64,000 nt of DNA from Orientallactaga sibirica (Eukaryota; Chordata; Mammalia; Rodentia; Dipodidae), in the NCBI GenBank assembly GCA_036365145.1, contig JAEOAD010000015.1, positions 14,687,501-14,751,500 on the forward strand, given 5' to 3'. Position 1 is the stretch's first letter; every line of letters starts with the position of its first letter. The notes beneath the pieces were generated by a model, which ran no database searches, was not told the DNA's origin, and saw only the letters and a program-made list of their open reading frames with translations. Below are positions 11,346-22,777 of this stretch, piece by piece. A program made the translations under genes and the position numbers.

Positions 11346-11500
11346 AGCTGGGTGTGTGGTGCACACCTTTAATCTCAGCACCTGGGAGGTAGAGAGAGGT
11401 AGGAGGATCACCGTGAGTTCAAGGCCACCCTGTGACTACGTACTGAATTCCAGGTCAACCTGAGCTACAGTGAGACCCTACCTCAAAAAACGAACAACCC
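11346..11500 (+). repeat. B1-like SINE
   Basis: GCTGGGTGTGTGGTGCACAC, CTTTAATCTCAGCACCTGGG, AGGATCACCGTGAGTTCAAG, then AATTCCAGGTCAACCTGAGC and GAGACCCTACCTCAAAAAAC. A small AGAG insertion follows the GGTAG box. Confidence 0.93.
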
Positions 11501-11629
11501 AGCCCCAAAACAAAATTACACATGAGTTGTGTCCTACTTCCAAGAAGCTGTGTTACCTAAACAGACAGCACTTTTTCTTGGAAACCTTCCCCTAATCTTT
11601 ATCAAATTTACCCAACCATTCTTCTATCT

Positions 11630-12050
11630 GCTTATTCAACAAATATTTATTGAGTACCCACCATGAGTCATGAACTCATTTCTGGGGATGCAGTGGTGAG
11701 CCAAAGAGACAGAGCTTTCTGCCCTCAGGGCACTTATAATCTAATGGGAAAAGATGAATCAGCACAGAGACAAGTAATGTGCTGGTCACCATGAAGGATG
11801 AAGCCTAGATGGCTATAGAGAGTATGGCATGGCTGGGAGGAAGTGTGGGCACAGAGTTGCTATTTTAGGCAGGATGGTCAGGGGCGGTCTCACCAGAATC
11901 TGGGGACTGTGTGAAGACTTGAAAGAAGTGAGAGAACAATGTGATCAACCAAGGAAAATCAAGTTCCAGGCAGAGCTTCAGCAGGTGCAGCGTGTGCCTG
12001 ACCTGATGGAAGGATAGCGAGGAGGCTGCTGGCCACAGCTGAGTGAACAC
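11630..12050 (+). repeat. L2 LINE 3' fragment
   Basis: CTTATTCAACAAATATTTAT, TTGAGTACCCACCATGAGTC, GGGGATGCAGTGGTGAGCCA and CCCTCAGGGCACTTATAATC match the L2 3' end. Further on, GGCAGAGCTTCAGCAGGTGC and the neighbouring stretch fit the next L2 blocks (ACTTGAAGGA, CAGGCAGAGGGAACAGCATG) in order. It is an ancient, immobile LINE remnant. Confidence 0.78.
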
Positions 12051-12290
12051 GTGGCAGGTTAAAGGTGGTGAGGTCGTCAGCCAGCCCGTGATTTCAGCTT
12101 GTGGCGTTTCCCCCTTACTAAAACATTCACTTCGTTGTTACTGTCTCCAGTTCACCAGTATATCTGACATGAGCTAAAGCACCTCGCAGGCAAGCCTGGG
12201 CTTGTCTTTAATCTTCACATTTCCAGCACATACACACAGCTCAAAGCCTGGGGTGGAGGGAGAGTTCAGCTTTTATGAATATTTCTGCCC
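12051..12290. other. Unique non-coding stretch
   Basis: Nothing recognisable. Confidence 0.35.
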
Positions 12291-12311
12291 CTTTTTTTTC
12301 TTCCTTCCTTC

Positions 12312-12366
<55 letters not shown>

Positions 12367-12380
12367 TTCTTTCCTTCTTG
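12291..12380. repeat. (TTTC)n / (TTCC)n microsatellite
   Basis: A T-rich run leads into three TTCC units and then about 15 TTTC units up to roughly 12365, with degenerate units after. The strand is pure pyrimidine and is likely length-polymorphic. The lysine/glutamate-rich antisense frame across it is a repeat artefact. Confidence 0.96.
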
Positions 12381-13639
12381 CCAAGAGTACTAGTTAGAAA
12401 TGATTTGGACCATGGGAATTTTGACAGCATACTGGTTCTATACCACACGCAAACATGCAGAATTGCTAAAGAAAGGGTGAGGTGACAGAAAAATCTGGAA
12501 GTAAAAGTTGTGGAGAGGAGAGTGTTAATTGAAGTCCCAAGTAAGAGGAAGAGGGGATCTCCAGAACCCTCAGGGATTAACAGCAAGGAACTCCCTGCTG
12601 GGGTCTGGTGTTTACAAAGTATGACCACAGGGCTGGAACACGAAGGTACTCAGAAACCCTGGAGCATGTTGGGACTTTAGCCAGGACTTTCCACTCAACA
12701 CTCCGCTGACTCAGAGATTAGTAGTAGTGGTGTGTGTGTGCGAGTGTGTATGTGTGTCAGGGGGCGGGGGAAAGCGTGTCTTTTCAGAAAGAAAGGGGCC
12801 TGCCTGGTGAGACCCTTCCCTTCCCGAGCAGAACACTGGTGTCTGACAGGCTTGAGTTTCTTCTCAGGCAGGGAGCATCATTAGGAAATGCAGGCTATGG
12901 AGAGCGCCCTGTGGAGAGCACCTGGCATTTAGTGGCCACCCAGGTCAGGAGCCTCTCCAGGCTGCCCACTCCTCCTTCCTGTCCCTTACCATCTGAACCT
13001 GTATGCTCAGGATAAAAGGAGGCTCCTGGCAACTTGGGCCAACAAATATAGTATTACTGGAGTTAGCCTGGAGCCTGACTACCCTAACAAACCAGGATCA
13101 GCTACTCGTCCTCAATAGGCCAATGGAAGAAAAAGCAGGAAAAGGCAATTTATTTATTGTGACAGAGAGGTTTCATGTCCCCCACAGTCAATCTTTGTGA
13201 TCCTAACATGAAATTTAGGTCTAAATAGAGGCCAAGCAGTCCTGATTGGCAAGGTTTGGCCCGAGTCATCATTGTCTCTGCTCCAGTCTCTCCTGCAAGG
13301 TGATCTGACAAGTTGTCATCACTGTGTAAAGTCTTTTCTCCTAGACAAGCTCTTTTCTTCTGGCTGGCACCAGGGTCCAGCCTTGTCCTTCCCCTAGCAG
13401 GAGATTCCTGGGGAAATTCTAGTTGGGTGTGGTGGTCTAAAGGAGTGGCACAAATGTCTCTTTAGAATATCTTCATTCCTGCCAGTATGGTTACAAGAGA
13501 GGTTGTGATTAGTGGAAATTGAGGCCAGAGGACATCCTAAAGCCTGGGAGGAGATCATTAGGGCATTTTCACGTAAATAATGAGATTGGATTCTCAACCA
13601 AAATTGTACGTGCACACACACCAATGTGTGTCCCGGTGT
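12381..13639. other. Unique non-coding stretch
   Basis: It contains a short TG/GA-rich segment at 12729-12758 but no repeat family or exon I recognise. Confidence 0.4.
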
Positions 13640-14015
13640 GTATATTCGTTATTACTGTGTTGTGACCAAGATAACTAACACAGGCAACTTAAGTGAGGAG
13701 GAGTTTATTTTTGGCTCATGGTTTCAGAGGGCTTCAGTCCATCATGTGACAAAGGCACAGCAGACAGCTTTGTTCACAGTGACAGTGGGAGCATGTGACA
13801 GAGGCTGTTCACATCATGGAAGACTAGATACAAGTTGCAAGAGAAGAAGTGTAAGAATAACATACTCCCCAAATCTTATTTGCTATTATCTACCTCTTCC
13901 ATAGACATCTCTACTTCCCAAAGTTTTGATAGCCTTGCAACATAGAGCTCCCATTTGGGGACCAAACATTGAAAATATGAGCTTACAGGGGACACTTAAT
14001 ATTCAAGCCATAACA
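13640..14015 (-). mobile_element. MaLR-type solo LTR (antisense)
   Basis: Read on the reverse strand it opens TGTTATGGCTTGAATATTAA, then GTGTCCCCTGTAAGCTCATA and TGTTTGGTCCCCAAATGGGA. It continues to an AATAAACTCCTCCTCACTTA polyadenylation-signal region near its far end. This layout is typical of non-autonomous ERVL-MaLR LTRs. No internal retroviral sequence flanks it. Confidence 0.75.
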
Positions 14016-14317
14016 GCATTCATGTCATCATTGTAAAGTGGGAGTGTCACACTTATTATAAAGGAAAGCCATTTTTTTTAAAGCTGGTGAGTCAGGTGTT
14101 ATGTTGGTTTAAATCTAATAAAAGGGGAAAAGCAAAGATTTGTCGGTATTTTTAACTCAGCCTCTGTTCTGGAGAGATTAACTCTCTCAAACACAGGAAC
14201 TGTTAGAAAACTGGGCAAATCAGATAAACCCTGGCCTCAGGGAGCCTGTATTCTTCTAGGCCTGAAGCACTTGTGATAATAACACTTGGATTTTTCTGGC
14301 CCCAAAGCATGTTTCAC
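14016..14317. other. Unique non-coding stretch
   Basis: Nothing recognisable. Confidence 0.35.
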
Positions 14318-14356
<39 letters not shown>

Positions 14357-14490
14357 AGGTAGGGTTTCACTCTAGCTCAGGCTCACCTGGACCTCACTAT
14401 GTAGTCTCAGGGTGGCCTTGGACTCATGCTGATCTCCTACCTCTGCCTCCAGAGTGCTGGGATTAAAGACATGCACCACTGGGTTTCAAG
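14318..14490 (-). repeat. B1-like SINE (antisense) with long poly(T)
   Basis: A poly(T) tract of about 37 bases corresponds to the element's poly(A) tail. GAGGTAGGGTTTCACTCTAG, GTAGTCTCAGGGTGGCCTTG and GAGTGCTGGGATTAAAGACA follow. The end that represents the B1 5' start is truncated or degraded after GCACCACTGGG. Confidence 0.93.
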
Positions 14491-15914
14491 GGTTTTTTTT
14501 TAATGAATATATAAGACAACAAAATTAAAAAAAAAAAAACCTTTAGACACGTGATATTAAAAGAATACAGTTAATGTTGTGTCCATTTGTAACCTACCAT
14601 GGGCCTTTCTCCTCTCATATCTGTCTTGCCTCCATCCATCTCCCAGGTATTTTAAAATAACAAGCTTTGACCTAAGAGCTCTGTATAAATAGCATGCCTG
14701 TGAGGTCTCTGTATTCACTATGTGATACCTAGTTTGGGATGAAGTCTAACATTTGTTTAGAATTCAATTTGTATCAATTTTGTTCCTGTGGGTATGTCCC
14801 CAGCTGTCTGTTTGGGCTTTCTTCCAGCGTTCAGAATTACTTTTTCTCATTTATGTTAATATTTGATTTCTTTCGTCAGTACAGCGTTTTAACAGCATAT
14901 GCACAGGTATGTTTAACTGATTGCTAGGAAGTGGTTGTTTCATTTAGTTGCTATTAAGGAAGGAAGGAAAAGGTCAGAACGGCTGCTCTTGCTGGTGCTC
15001 AGAAGGAGGCCCTGGGCTGCATAGAAGTAGCTCTTTGGTCACCAGGGGGAGGGAGGTGTCAGAAGTCAGCTTAGCTGGAGTCAGCATAGAAAACCAGTGA
15101 TGTGAATTATGATGGGAAGCCACATGCAGGGTGCCAGTGCTGCTCCCATGTCCCCCAGAAATAGCTGTTGAAACCTGAGCAGGTTGCTGAGCTGCTGCAG
15201 AATGCCTTCTGTATCTGCCAGCGGGACTGCGCAGGAGTATAGGGCCAGCTTGAAGTGTGGATAAATTAATGATCAAGGTGACTCACTCACCCCTGTTGAA
15301 CAGATTCTTGTTTTTTCTTTTGTTAGTGAAAGTAAAGGGAATGGAAATAGAGCAAAGAAACAGAACAGTAAGGTTTGACTTGAAAACAATAGGAACAAGG
15401 AGATTATATTAGTCACTGGAGTCAGATCCTGTGAGCTTCTGTCCTAAATGACTCCATTTCTTCATGTGCCTGTCCTGGTGAAGTTACACACCCTCTGACT
15501 ATTGCTATTCCAGATGCTAGTCCCAGACATGTGACAGGCATTCTGGGAATATTTGTCATGTAGTGCTAGAGAGTGCTTCTCCTGAGCTCAGGAATCCTTC
15601 CCCGAGATATTCCTGCCATTTCATTGGGACCGCATGGAGCCACTCAGTCTTGTGGGGGTGAGCTGAGGTTGCCAGCCCATTACATTTAATGAGACTAGAA
15701 GCTCTATTCTTTGGTTCTGGATTACATTTATTGTATGCCTCTTGTTCTCTTGCTTGATCATCCCTGATATCATGAACTGGCCCAGAGACCAAAGAAACCT
15801 TTATAACTTACAGTGTGCACAGGCAGGGTTTTTTTTCCCGAGGGTAGGGCAATCTCATTTTTCGCTGTACTCAGCTATAATAAATTATGTAGATTTGATC
15901 ATCTTGCCTTCATC
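14491..15914. other. Mostly unique non-coding stretch
   Basis: No exon or RNA gene recognised. About 15410-15475 (GGAGTCAGATCCTGTGAGCT, TGACTCCATTTCTTCATGTG) is a possible short MIR fragment. Confidence 0.4.
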
Positions 15915-16040
15915 TTCCTTGCTATTTGACTCTGGGCCATTACCTACCCACTCTTGAGTCTTAGGGACCTCACCATAAAATAGAAATAGTTCCTTCTTAG
16001 CTGGCTTCAGTATGATATTTGAGAATTATAACATGGTCAT
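15915..16040 (+). repeat. MIR SINE fragment
   Basis: TTTGACTCTGGGCCATTACC, GAGTCTTAGGGACCTCACCA and TAAAATAGAAATAGTTCCTT match MIR order (CTGTGTGACCTTGGGCAAGTTAC, CCTCAGTTTCCTCATC, TGTAAAATGGGGATAATA). Confidence 0.6.
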
Positions 16041-16049
16041 GGAAAATGT

Positions 16050-16450
16050 AGTGTCTCAGTCAGTTTTGCCATAATAAGAAATGAACCGTTCATCTTAGCA
16101 CTTGCCAGCAACAGATGTCTCCCTTCTGACAGATTTCCTGTGCTGAGGGTGAGCTTCTGTGCTCCTGCTCTCCATTTCTTACTCTGGGATCTGGGCTGAA
16201 TGGGAACATGCTTCTGGGAATAGGTTGTATCATGCTCATGAAGAGGGCAAGCAAAGTGGTACAAACGTGAGATACCTCTTGTGGCTTCTACTTGGATGTG
16301 GTATGTGTTATTCTGCTCACAGTCTATTTGCACAACAAGACAAATGTCCAAATATTCTATCAGTTGTACCCTCCTCACATGGAAGAGGAAGTGGTACATG
16401 CAAGTACATGGCTATCAGCAAGTCTATGTAATCTTTTTGAGTTGGGAAAA
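16050..16450. other. Possible old unclassified repeat
   Basis: The stretch opens GTGTCTCAGTCAGTTTTGCC, resembling the reverse of an LTR end, and contains CACATGGAAGAGGAAGTGGT. These feel repeat-like but I cannot assign a family. Overlapping frames of 90-120 codons on both strands have no recognisable domains. Confidence 0.3.
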
Positions 16451-16566
16451 TAATGTAGTCTAAGGTCCACACTGTAAACCTATAATATAAGATCTGAATC
16501 TTATGTTCTAAGTAAATAATATTTGATGGCTTACAAGGAATTGAGCTTACCTCTGATGTCACTATT

Positions 16567-16774
16567 TTAGTATTTTTAATATTTATTTTTATTTATTTAT
16601 TTGAGAGAGAGATATAGAGATAATGGGCATGCCAGGGCCTCTAGCCACTGCAAATGAACTCCAGATGCATGTGCTGCCTTGTGCATCTGACTTACGTGGG
16701 TCCTGGGGAATCGAACCTAGGTCCTTTGGCTTTGCAGGCAAGGGCCTTAACCACTAAACCATCTCCCCAGCCCA
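16567..16774 (-). repeat. tRNA-headed rodent SINE (antisense)
   Basis: An ATTTATTTATTTGAGAGAGA tail, GCCAGGGCCTCTAGCCACTG, AACTCCAGATGCATGTGCTG, GTGGGTCCTGGGGAATCGAA and a CCATCTCCCCAGCCC head. Flanks show an imperfect 15-bp duplication: TGATGTCACTATTTT at 16554-16568 and TGATGTCATTGTTTT at 16777-16791. Confidence 0.93.
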
Positions 16775-16972
16775 AATGATGTCATTGTTTTTGTAAGAAA
16801 TATCTTTCTAGAGCCTAGAACTCCACAATGGATGAAACTTTGTGTCATTAGATTGTAGGGCTAAACCATGGTTCTGTCTGACATATCATAGACATTTAAT
16901 ACATAAATGCTCTTTTCAATAAGTAGAGATCTTAGCCTCTCTGGTTTCGGAGAACTCCAGAAAATCAGATGA

Positions 16973-17355
16973 AATTGGTCCTTCTTGCATATACATGGGT
17001 TCTATATACCTACACCTCCAACTGACCACAGATGGGAAATATTTGGAACTATCTACTGCTGCTGATGACTGGCCTAAGTTAGGCTTATGGTGGTTGTATC
17101 TATACTGAAAATGTACAGAATTGTTTCTTGGTTATTTCTCTAAATTAATGTGCTAATGCATTGTTACAACAATTTGCAGGGTATTTATATTTTATTATAT
17201 TATAATATTATAAGTAATCTAGAGGTGATTTGCAATAATAGGGAACATATGCATAGGTGATACACAAATACTAAACCATTTTATACAGGAACCTGGATAT
17301 CTGTGGGTTTTGGTGCTTGGGAAAACATCCCCAATGATGTCGAGGAATGACTATA
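16973..17355. mobile_element. Tigger-like (TcMar) non-autonomous DNA transposon
   Basis: One end reads AATTGGTCCTTCTTGCATAT then CATGGGTTCTATATACCTAC. The interior has TATAAGTAATCTAGAGGTGA and ACAAATACTAAACCATTTTA. The other end has CTGGATATCTGTGGGTTTTG and GATGTCGAGGAATGACTATA. This matches, in order, the short Tigger-family elements whose ends read CAGTTGGCCCTCCGTATCC and GATACCGAGGGACGACTG. Around 380 bp with no transposase, so an internally deleted copy. Confidence 0.78.
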
Positions 17356-17850
17356 TAATTAAGATCTCTGTAGTCTATTTAAATGTAGAACATTTGACAA
17401 AGTGTGTGAGCCAACTATGTGATAGATGCACAGGTTCATCAATATATTCCTTAAATTTAAATTTAATCACATCTCTCAAGCTTTTTCTGCCTATGCTAGA
17501 ATTCATCATGATATCAAAGGATTCCAATGCTGCAGGCTCACAAAGTCCTCAGCATCGTTCATGAGCAGCAACTTCAACAGGTAGAGGAATCAGATAGTGC
17601 TTTCAACTACTGTTGAGTCTTTCTTTGGGGCGGTCCAAACCATGCTTGCTTCTTTTTATCTCTTTCTTTGTTGTGGTTGTTTCTACCCTGCCTTCCTGGA
17701 GAGTAATGATGACTACGTTAATTTAGAGAAAAGAAAGCAAAACCAATGCCCCATGATTTCAGGCAAGATCAAAGGCTATACAGTCCATTATAGCAGCTTT
17801 CGTTCCAGGTGCCTTTCTCCCAGACAGATAAGGAGACCTGGACCACTGCT
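17356..17850. other. Unique non-coding stretch
   Basis: No recognisable repeat or exon. Confidence 0.4.
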
Positions 17851-18000
17851 CCTCTACTCATTCACTGCATGATCTTGAGCACATTCCTAAATCCGACTCT
17901 GTCACCTTGTTCATGTCTGTGGAATGGATTTAGCAATAATAGCATTTTCTTCTGGGGAGCTGTGAGAACTAACATACAAAATGTTTGGAAAAGCTGAGGG
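17851..18000 (+). repeat. MIR SINE
   Basis: CTCATTCACTGCATGATCTT, GAGCACATTCCTAAATCCGA, GTTCATGTCTGTGGAATGGA and GAGCTGTGAGAACTAACATA correspond in order to the MIR box-B-downstream region through the GTTGTGAGGATTAAATGA block. Confidence 0.7.
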
Positions 18001-18204
18001 GCTATTTGGACATCCCTCCCATGTTCCAACCATGCATTACTGTGAAGAGCAAAAACAACTCAAGGCTTCTTTAGCTTGGCTTTCCAGTGAATGAACTCAT
18101 CTTGTGCACACCATGCTGTCAGCTTCCATCCCAGACTGAATGTCTGACCCTTGAGGCTTCTGAACAAGTGCAGTAGCATAAGGGATGTGATGCCTGGGCC
18201 TGGT

Positions 18205-18300
18205 TCAATCATTCATTCATTTTCTCCTTCGGTGGACAAATATTTATTGAGTATCTACTGTGTTTCTGACACTGAGTAAAAGAAAGCCCCTGCATCTATC
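18205..18300 (+). repeat. L2 LINE 3' fragment
   Basis: ATCATTCATTCATTTTCTCC, GACAAATATTTATTGAGTAT and CTACTGTGTTTCTGACACTG match the L2 start of the 3' end (CAACAAATATTTATTGAGCACCTACTATGTGCCAGGCACTG). Confidence 0.75.
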
Positions 18301-18689
18301 TCATTACTCCCTTGCTTAATTACCTACATACATACAAGCCTAACTATCTATCTACCTGTACAAATGTCTACATTGTGTTAGACAATGATGATCCAATGGA
18401 AAGATGAACAGTGGGCAATGGGAAAAGAAGTGGAAGGCATTGGCTTTGATGCAAGTGGTGGAAGCAATTCTAATAAGAAGATGAGACGTTTCCAGGTTGA
18501 GCCATATGGATATGTCAAGAAAAAGTGTGGATTGTATTAGATAGAAGGGGAAAAAAGTGAAGAGATGAGGGAGTGTGCTGTTTTCTAATTCAAAGAAGTA
18601 GACAGTGTATTTGGGCCAGAAAAGTGTAACTTACAGAGGTAATGGGCAAAGTGAGGCTGGACTCAACCTGGATAGGATGGGTACTAAAC
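18301..18689. other. Non-coding stretch, possibly further L2
   Basis: Sequence such as GATGATCCAATGGAAAGATG is G/A-rich and could be the diverged continuation of the upstream L2. No block is clear enough to assign. Confidence 0.3.
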
Positions 18690-18900
18690 AGGGAGAAATA
18701 AAATTAACATAAATGACACACTGGATACCAAGCTATGGGCTGGGTTTAATCCTTTTGATAATTTTCCAGGAGAATCTGGTACATGAGGCAGATGAGGAAG
18801 CACAGCAGGCATGCTTGTCTGCAGTCAGATAGTCACCCAAGGTAGAGCCAGGATTTAGGCTGAATCTTGGACTTCAGAGAACACTCTAGACTTTCTTCAC
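18690..18900 (-). repeat. MIR SINE (antisense)
   Basis: AAGCTATGGGCTGGGTTTAA, TACATGAGGCAGATGAGGAA, GCAGTCAGATAGTCACCCAA and GGTAGAGCCAGGATTTAGGC match the reverse MIR from its 3' end to the box B region. Confidence 0.75.
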
Positions 18901-19088
18901 ACTTACACATCTTTTAGGAAGCATTTAGATGTACTTGTTCATTTCCTTTGATTCAACTCTTATGATAATAGAAAATGAGATTTCTACTGGCTAATTGGCA
19001 TTATAACAACTAATGGCTATGGGACATTTTTAGAAGAAACACTGTAACCAAAGTGGCTTCGTTGCTTGAAAAAAATTAGCACATCCTA
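18901..19088. other. Unique non-coding stretch
   Basis: Nothing recognisable. Confidence 0.3.
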
Positions 19089-19295
19089 TATTACATGGTA
19101 AATAAGTAGGTAGGTGGAGAGATAGGTGATAGATTGATCTAGTATAGGATAAATATAGTAGTATTGATTGTCACCTGGTTGTGCAGGTAAATATAAATGA
19201 TATAGATATGGATATAGATGTAGGTATAGATGAGAAAGATAAACAGGGGAGAAGTTACTTATATGAAAGATAGATTTATTGATTGATTGATTGAT
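19089..19295. repeat. Degenerate GATA/GGTA/GATT-rich simple repeat
   Basis: It includes GTAGGTAGGTGGAGAGATAG, GATATAGATATGGATATAGA and TTGATTGATTGATTGATG at about 19277-19294. It is an old, interrupted tetra-/hexanucleotide repeat. Confidence 0.75.
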
Positions 19296-19581
19296 GTAAA
19301 GAATTAACTCACATATTTATAGAAGGTTAGAACTTCCAAGATCTTCACTTGGCAAGCTGGAGCCTAAATCTGAAGGGCAGATCCCCAGGAGAATCCATAG
19401 TGCAAATTGCTGTCCTAGTACAAGACCAAATGCATGGGAGCCCTGTCCTAGCTTAAAGATACACAAGCCAGAGAAAGAATTCACAATGTATTGTTTCATT
19501 CAAGCCTTCAACATAGTGGATGGGGTCCACCCACTTTAGGGAGGGCAATGTACTTTACTCAGTCTATGATTCAAATATTCA

Positions 19582-19582
<1 letters not shown>

Positions 19583-19619
<37 letters not shown>
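19583..19619. repeat. (CA)n microsatellite
   Basis: A pure 37-bp CA run, probably length-polymorphic. Confidence 0.97.
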
Positions 19620-19621
<2 letters not shown>

Positions 19622-22199
19622 ATGTTTAATCAATAGGTGGACTTGCTCATGCCCCAAGCAAGTTGATGCATAAAATTAGCCATTATAGAAAATACTTTAA
19701 TAGGTATAATGGAATTAAAAAACAGAAAGCTGCCACAAGGAGGGTCCAGGACTTCACAGGGCTGTTTGGCCTTGCAGGGAAGCCTGAGCTTGCCTGCCCT
19801 GTGGCCTCTTCAATTCCTCACACTGACTGGCTTCTCTAGATTCCTGAGATTCCTCCCTGGTCCTATTGGAGCATGTTCTGTTCTCAGGGCAAGACTGAAG
19901 CTGTAGTCAAGACCTCTGGTTCCAAAGGCCACATCTTTGCACGAGCCCAGGCCACTCCTTTACTTACCTTAGCAAACATTTGTGGAATCAATAAAAAGCC
20001 AAGAGTAGGCGAGTTCATTCATCCAGAGGCTCACAAACGCCAAACCTAAGTCATTTGTAATTTCTGTCTGTGGTTGTGAAACTACTGGCAAAAATGGAAA
20101 GAATGTTAGTTCTCATGGCTTGGTTCTGCTTGCCTGCCAGTTCCCCTGGCACATCTGCGAGTACAATTAAAATATGACTTTCAGATGAAAAATAAAAGAA
20201 TGCTATCACTCTCCAAGTCTTTCTCTCCTGATTTCTACCTCAGTGAAAATAGGAAATATATTCTTAAATTGTATTTTTAATTAAATTTTTCATTTTGATG
20301 TTAATCAGGTGATAAGTCTTGTATTTATGAGGTAATTTTAATCAGCTGCTGGTCTTTAAGATGCTAAGTGTGTGCGTGCATGCATGCACATGTGTGGTAT
20401 GTTTATTTTGCTTTATTTTTCTGCTCTACTTTCTTCTTATTTCCCATAGCAGTAATTGACCTTCTTCCATATTAAAGACCCCCCAAAGGTAGAAGAAAGC
20501 ATACGCAGCAATGCTGGAATCATCTTCCATGTGATTATCTATGTGTGGCCTCCAAGGAAGTTACTTCTGGAGCTTTGTTAATTTCTGACTTTAATCAGAG
20601 CCTGAAAGCCCCTAATCATGCTTCTGCACTTGGTAATGGCAAGTCTTTTCACAAACATCTGGTAAGAAAGCATAGTTAGGGGAAGTGTTTGATGGACAAC
20701 AGTAGTTAAACCCAGCAGCCCTTGGACAGAAGCCTCTGGAACATGATGTACTCCAGCTCACAGGAGGACATAGCAGGGACAAGTCATAGGAGAAATGGTC
20801 ATCTGAGGCCAGGACATGGGGTCAGTTTCAGAAGACCTTAAATTCCTGGTACACTGAAGAGATGATTCCCATCTGTCAGTGAAAACACTGTGTTTTCTGT
20901 GAACCAGCCTGTTCAATGCATAGACAGACATTCAACCAGGAACTTCCTGGTTATCATTGTAAACTCCATGTGTGACGGATGGACACTGCAACGAGTAAGG
21001 TGTTGACTCTACCCCACATCCACTCTCTAGCAGTAGTTAAGTGACCCCAGCAGAGCAGAGGGTCCCAAGATGCCAGTCCCTGAAAGTTAAGATGTTCCCT
21101 TTACCATACCTAGGCCTGCAGGTGGCTGGATTTGACATTCAGACACTAAGTTCTGGTCAAATATCTATTTATAGCCAGACATTGCACCAGTGACTAGGGG
21201 CATGGGGTGGGGAAGTCATGACTTACGTCTTGGAGGACCAGCATGGTGGAGAACGGCTTCTCGGTACACACTGGGGCGCCATGGATCTGGTCTAGGCAGG
21301 AGAGCTTGGAAGGCATTGTTCATCATTCACTGGCAGGGCTGGTACTTCTGAAAGCATGGTGTTTGGTGGGTGGTGAGAGCACTAGTGAGAAAGACCGACC
21401 CAGGTTGAAAGCAGGCTCACAGGCAGTCCAACCTAGGGAGGAAAATAGGGAAGGAAAGAAGAGTATTATCATTGTGGTATTGTGTAGAGAACCGTGTAAA
21501 AATGTGTGATGTAAACAGAATGGTAGAGGGAATGTTTATACACATTATTTATGACTTTTCCGAGTTCTACTTATACCTTATTGCATATTTGGGTTTTTTT
21601 TTGTTTGTTTGCTTGTTTTTTTAAAAAAGCAAATCTATACATTTAAGGCCCTTGAAACTTTGCTTAGCTGGGCTGGGCACGTCTGAAACTGTTCAGCTGG
21701 GCTTTATTAGTGGTAGCAAATAATTCAGATAAGTATTTGCAAGACTGGCACATGTTAAGATGTTGAAGGCGACTATGTCCCCAGTCTCTTACTTCTCAAG
21801 TTCCCACTGTCCACAGATACCTGCCCGTGACTGTGGCTTCATGCTATCATTGTTCAAACCACAGTTAGATATTGTGGACTACAGTCATTCACTTATGCAT
21901 TTGGCAGAGTTACTGAATTCTGACTTCGTGCAGGCATAGGTGTAGGTATTGGAAATATGATACGTCAGTAAAGAAATGTAGGTAATAAATAACATTAACA
22001 ATATTAAAGTAGCATTAATAATACAGCAACAACAGTGATAAAATAACATAACTTTGTAATGTTTACTATATAACAATATGTAAATAATAACTTTAGGACA
22101 AAGGTAATCAAGTAATTTTTGTGGTCTTCTAGCATACTAGGAAGTCAGAAGGCCAATGAGAAAAAATGGAATTTAGAGTGGCCTGAATTCTCATACCAA
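19620..22199. other. Repeat-poor unique stretch
   Basis: About 2.6 kb with no SINE, LTR or LINE I can recognise, apart from a short GTGTGTGCGTGCATGCATGC run near 20370. The section 20180-20650 is AT-rich with TTAATCAGCTGCTGGTCTTT and TGCTTCTGCACTTGGTAATG. It could hold conserved regulatory sequence, but no alignment is available. No open frame looks like a real exon. Confidence 0.4.
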
Positions 22200-22600
22200 A
22201 AGGTGACATTTAAGTAAGAATTACTAGAGGAGATGGTACACGTCTATTCTTGTCCAAGGATGATGTGTTTCAGCACAGAGAGGTCAGTGTAACTGATGTA
22301 TTTGAGGACCAGCAAGGAGGCCAGTATGAAGGAATCCAAAGATCAAAGGGGGAACATAGGATGACATCAGAGAGGCCATGGGGAAGGGAAGACATGGACT
22401 CTTAATGAGTGAAGGGAACTTAGTGGAAAGCTTGGACCAGAGGAGGGTCATGATGGCATTTAGGCATCAGTGATGTCATCCTGGCTGGAGAGGTGGGCAG
22501 GCAAGGGACAGGGTGGAACTGTCAAGCCTGATGTGAGGATATTCTAGCTAGATGAGGACTGACAGGTATGGAAGGATTCTGGATACATGTTCATTAAAGT
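22200..22600 (+). repeat. L2-like fragment
   Basis: GTGACATTTAAGTAAGAATT, GACCAGCAAGGAGGCCAGTA and ATTCTGGATACATGTTCATT parallel the downstream L2 blocks (GTGACATTTGAGCTGAGACTTG, GAAGGCCAGTGTGGCTGGAG, GGATTTTATTCTGAGGGC). Substantially diverged. Confidence 0.5.
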
Positions 22601-22628
22601 TAAACCAAAGGAATTTCCAAAAGGATTT

Positions 22629-22777
22629 GTTTTGGTTTTTCGAGGTAAGGTCTTACTCTAGCTCAGGCTGACCTGGAATTCACTCTGTAGTCTCAGGGTC
22701 GCCTCGAACTCACGCGATCCTCCTACCTCTGCCTCCCGAGTGCTGGGATGAAAGGCGTGTGCCACCACGCCCGGCCT
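22629..22777 (-). repeat. B1-like SINE (antisense), young copy
   Basis: TTTTGGTTTTTCGAGGTAAG, GCTGACCTGGAATTCACTCT, GGTCGCCTCGAACTCACGCG and GTGTGCCACCACGCCCGGCC. Several CpGs are retained, suggesting a relatively recent insertion. Confidence 0.95.

Noticed and set aside
12266..12628. 120-codon Lys/Glu-rich antisense frame
   Set aside because: Its C-terminal half is a translation of the TTTC microsatellite.
14974..15276. 100-codon antisense frame near 15 kb
   Set aside because: No recognisable domain and no splice context; treated as fortuitous.
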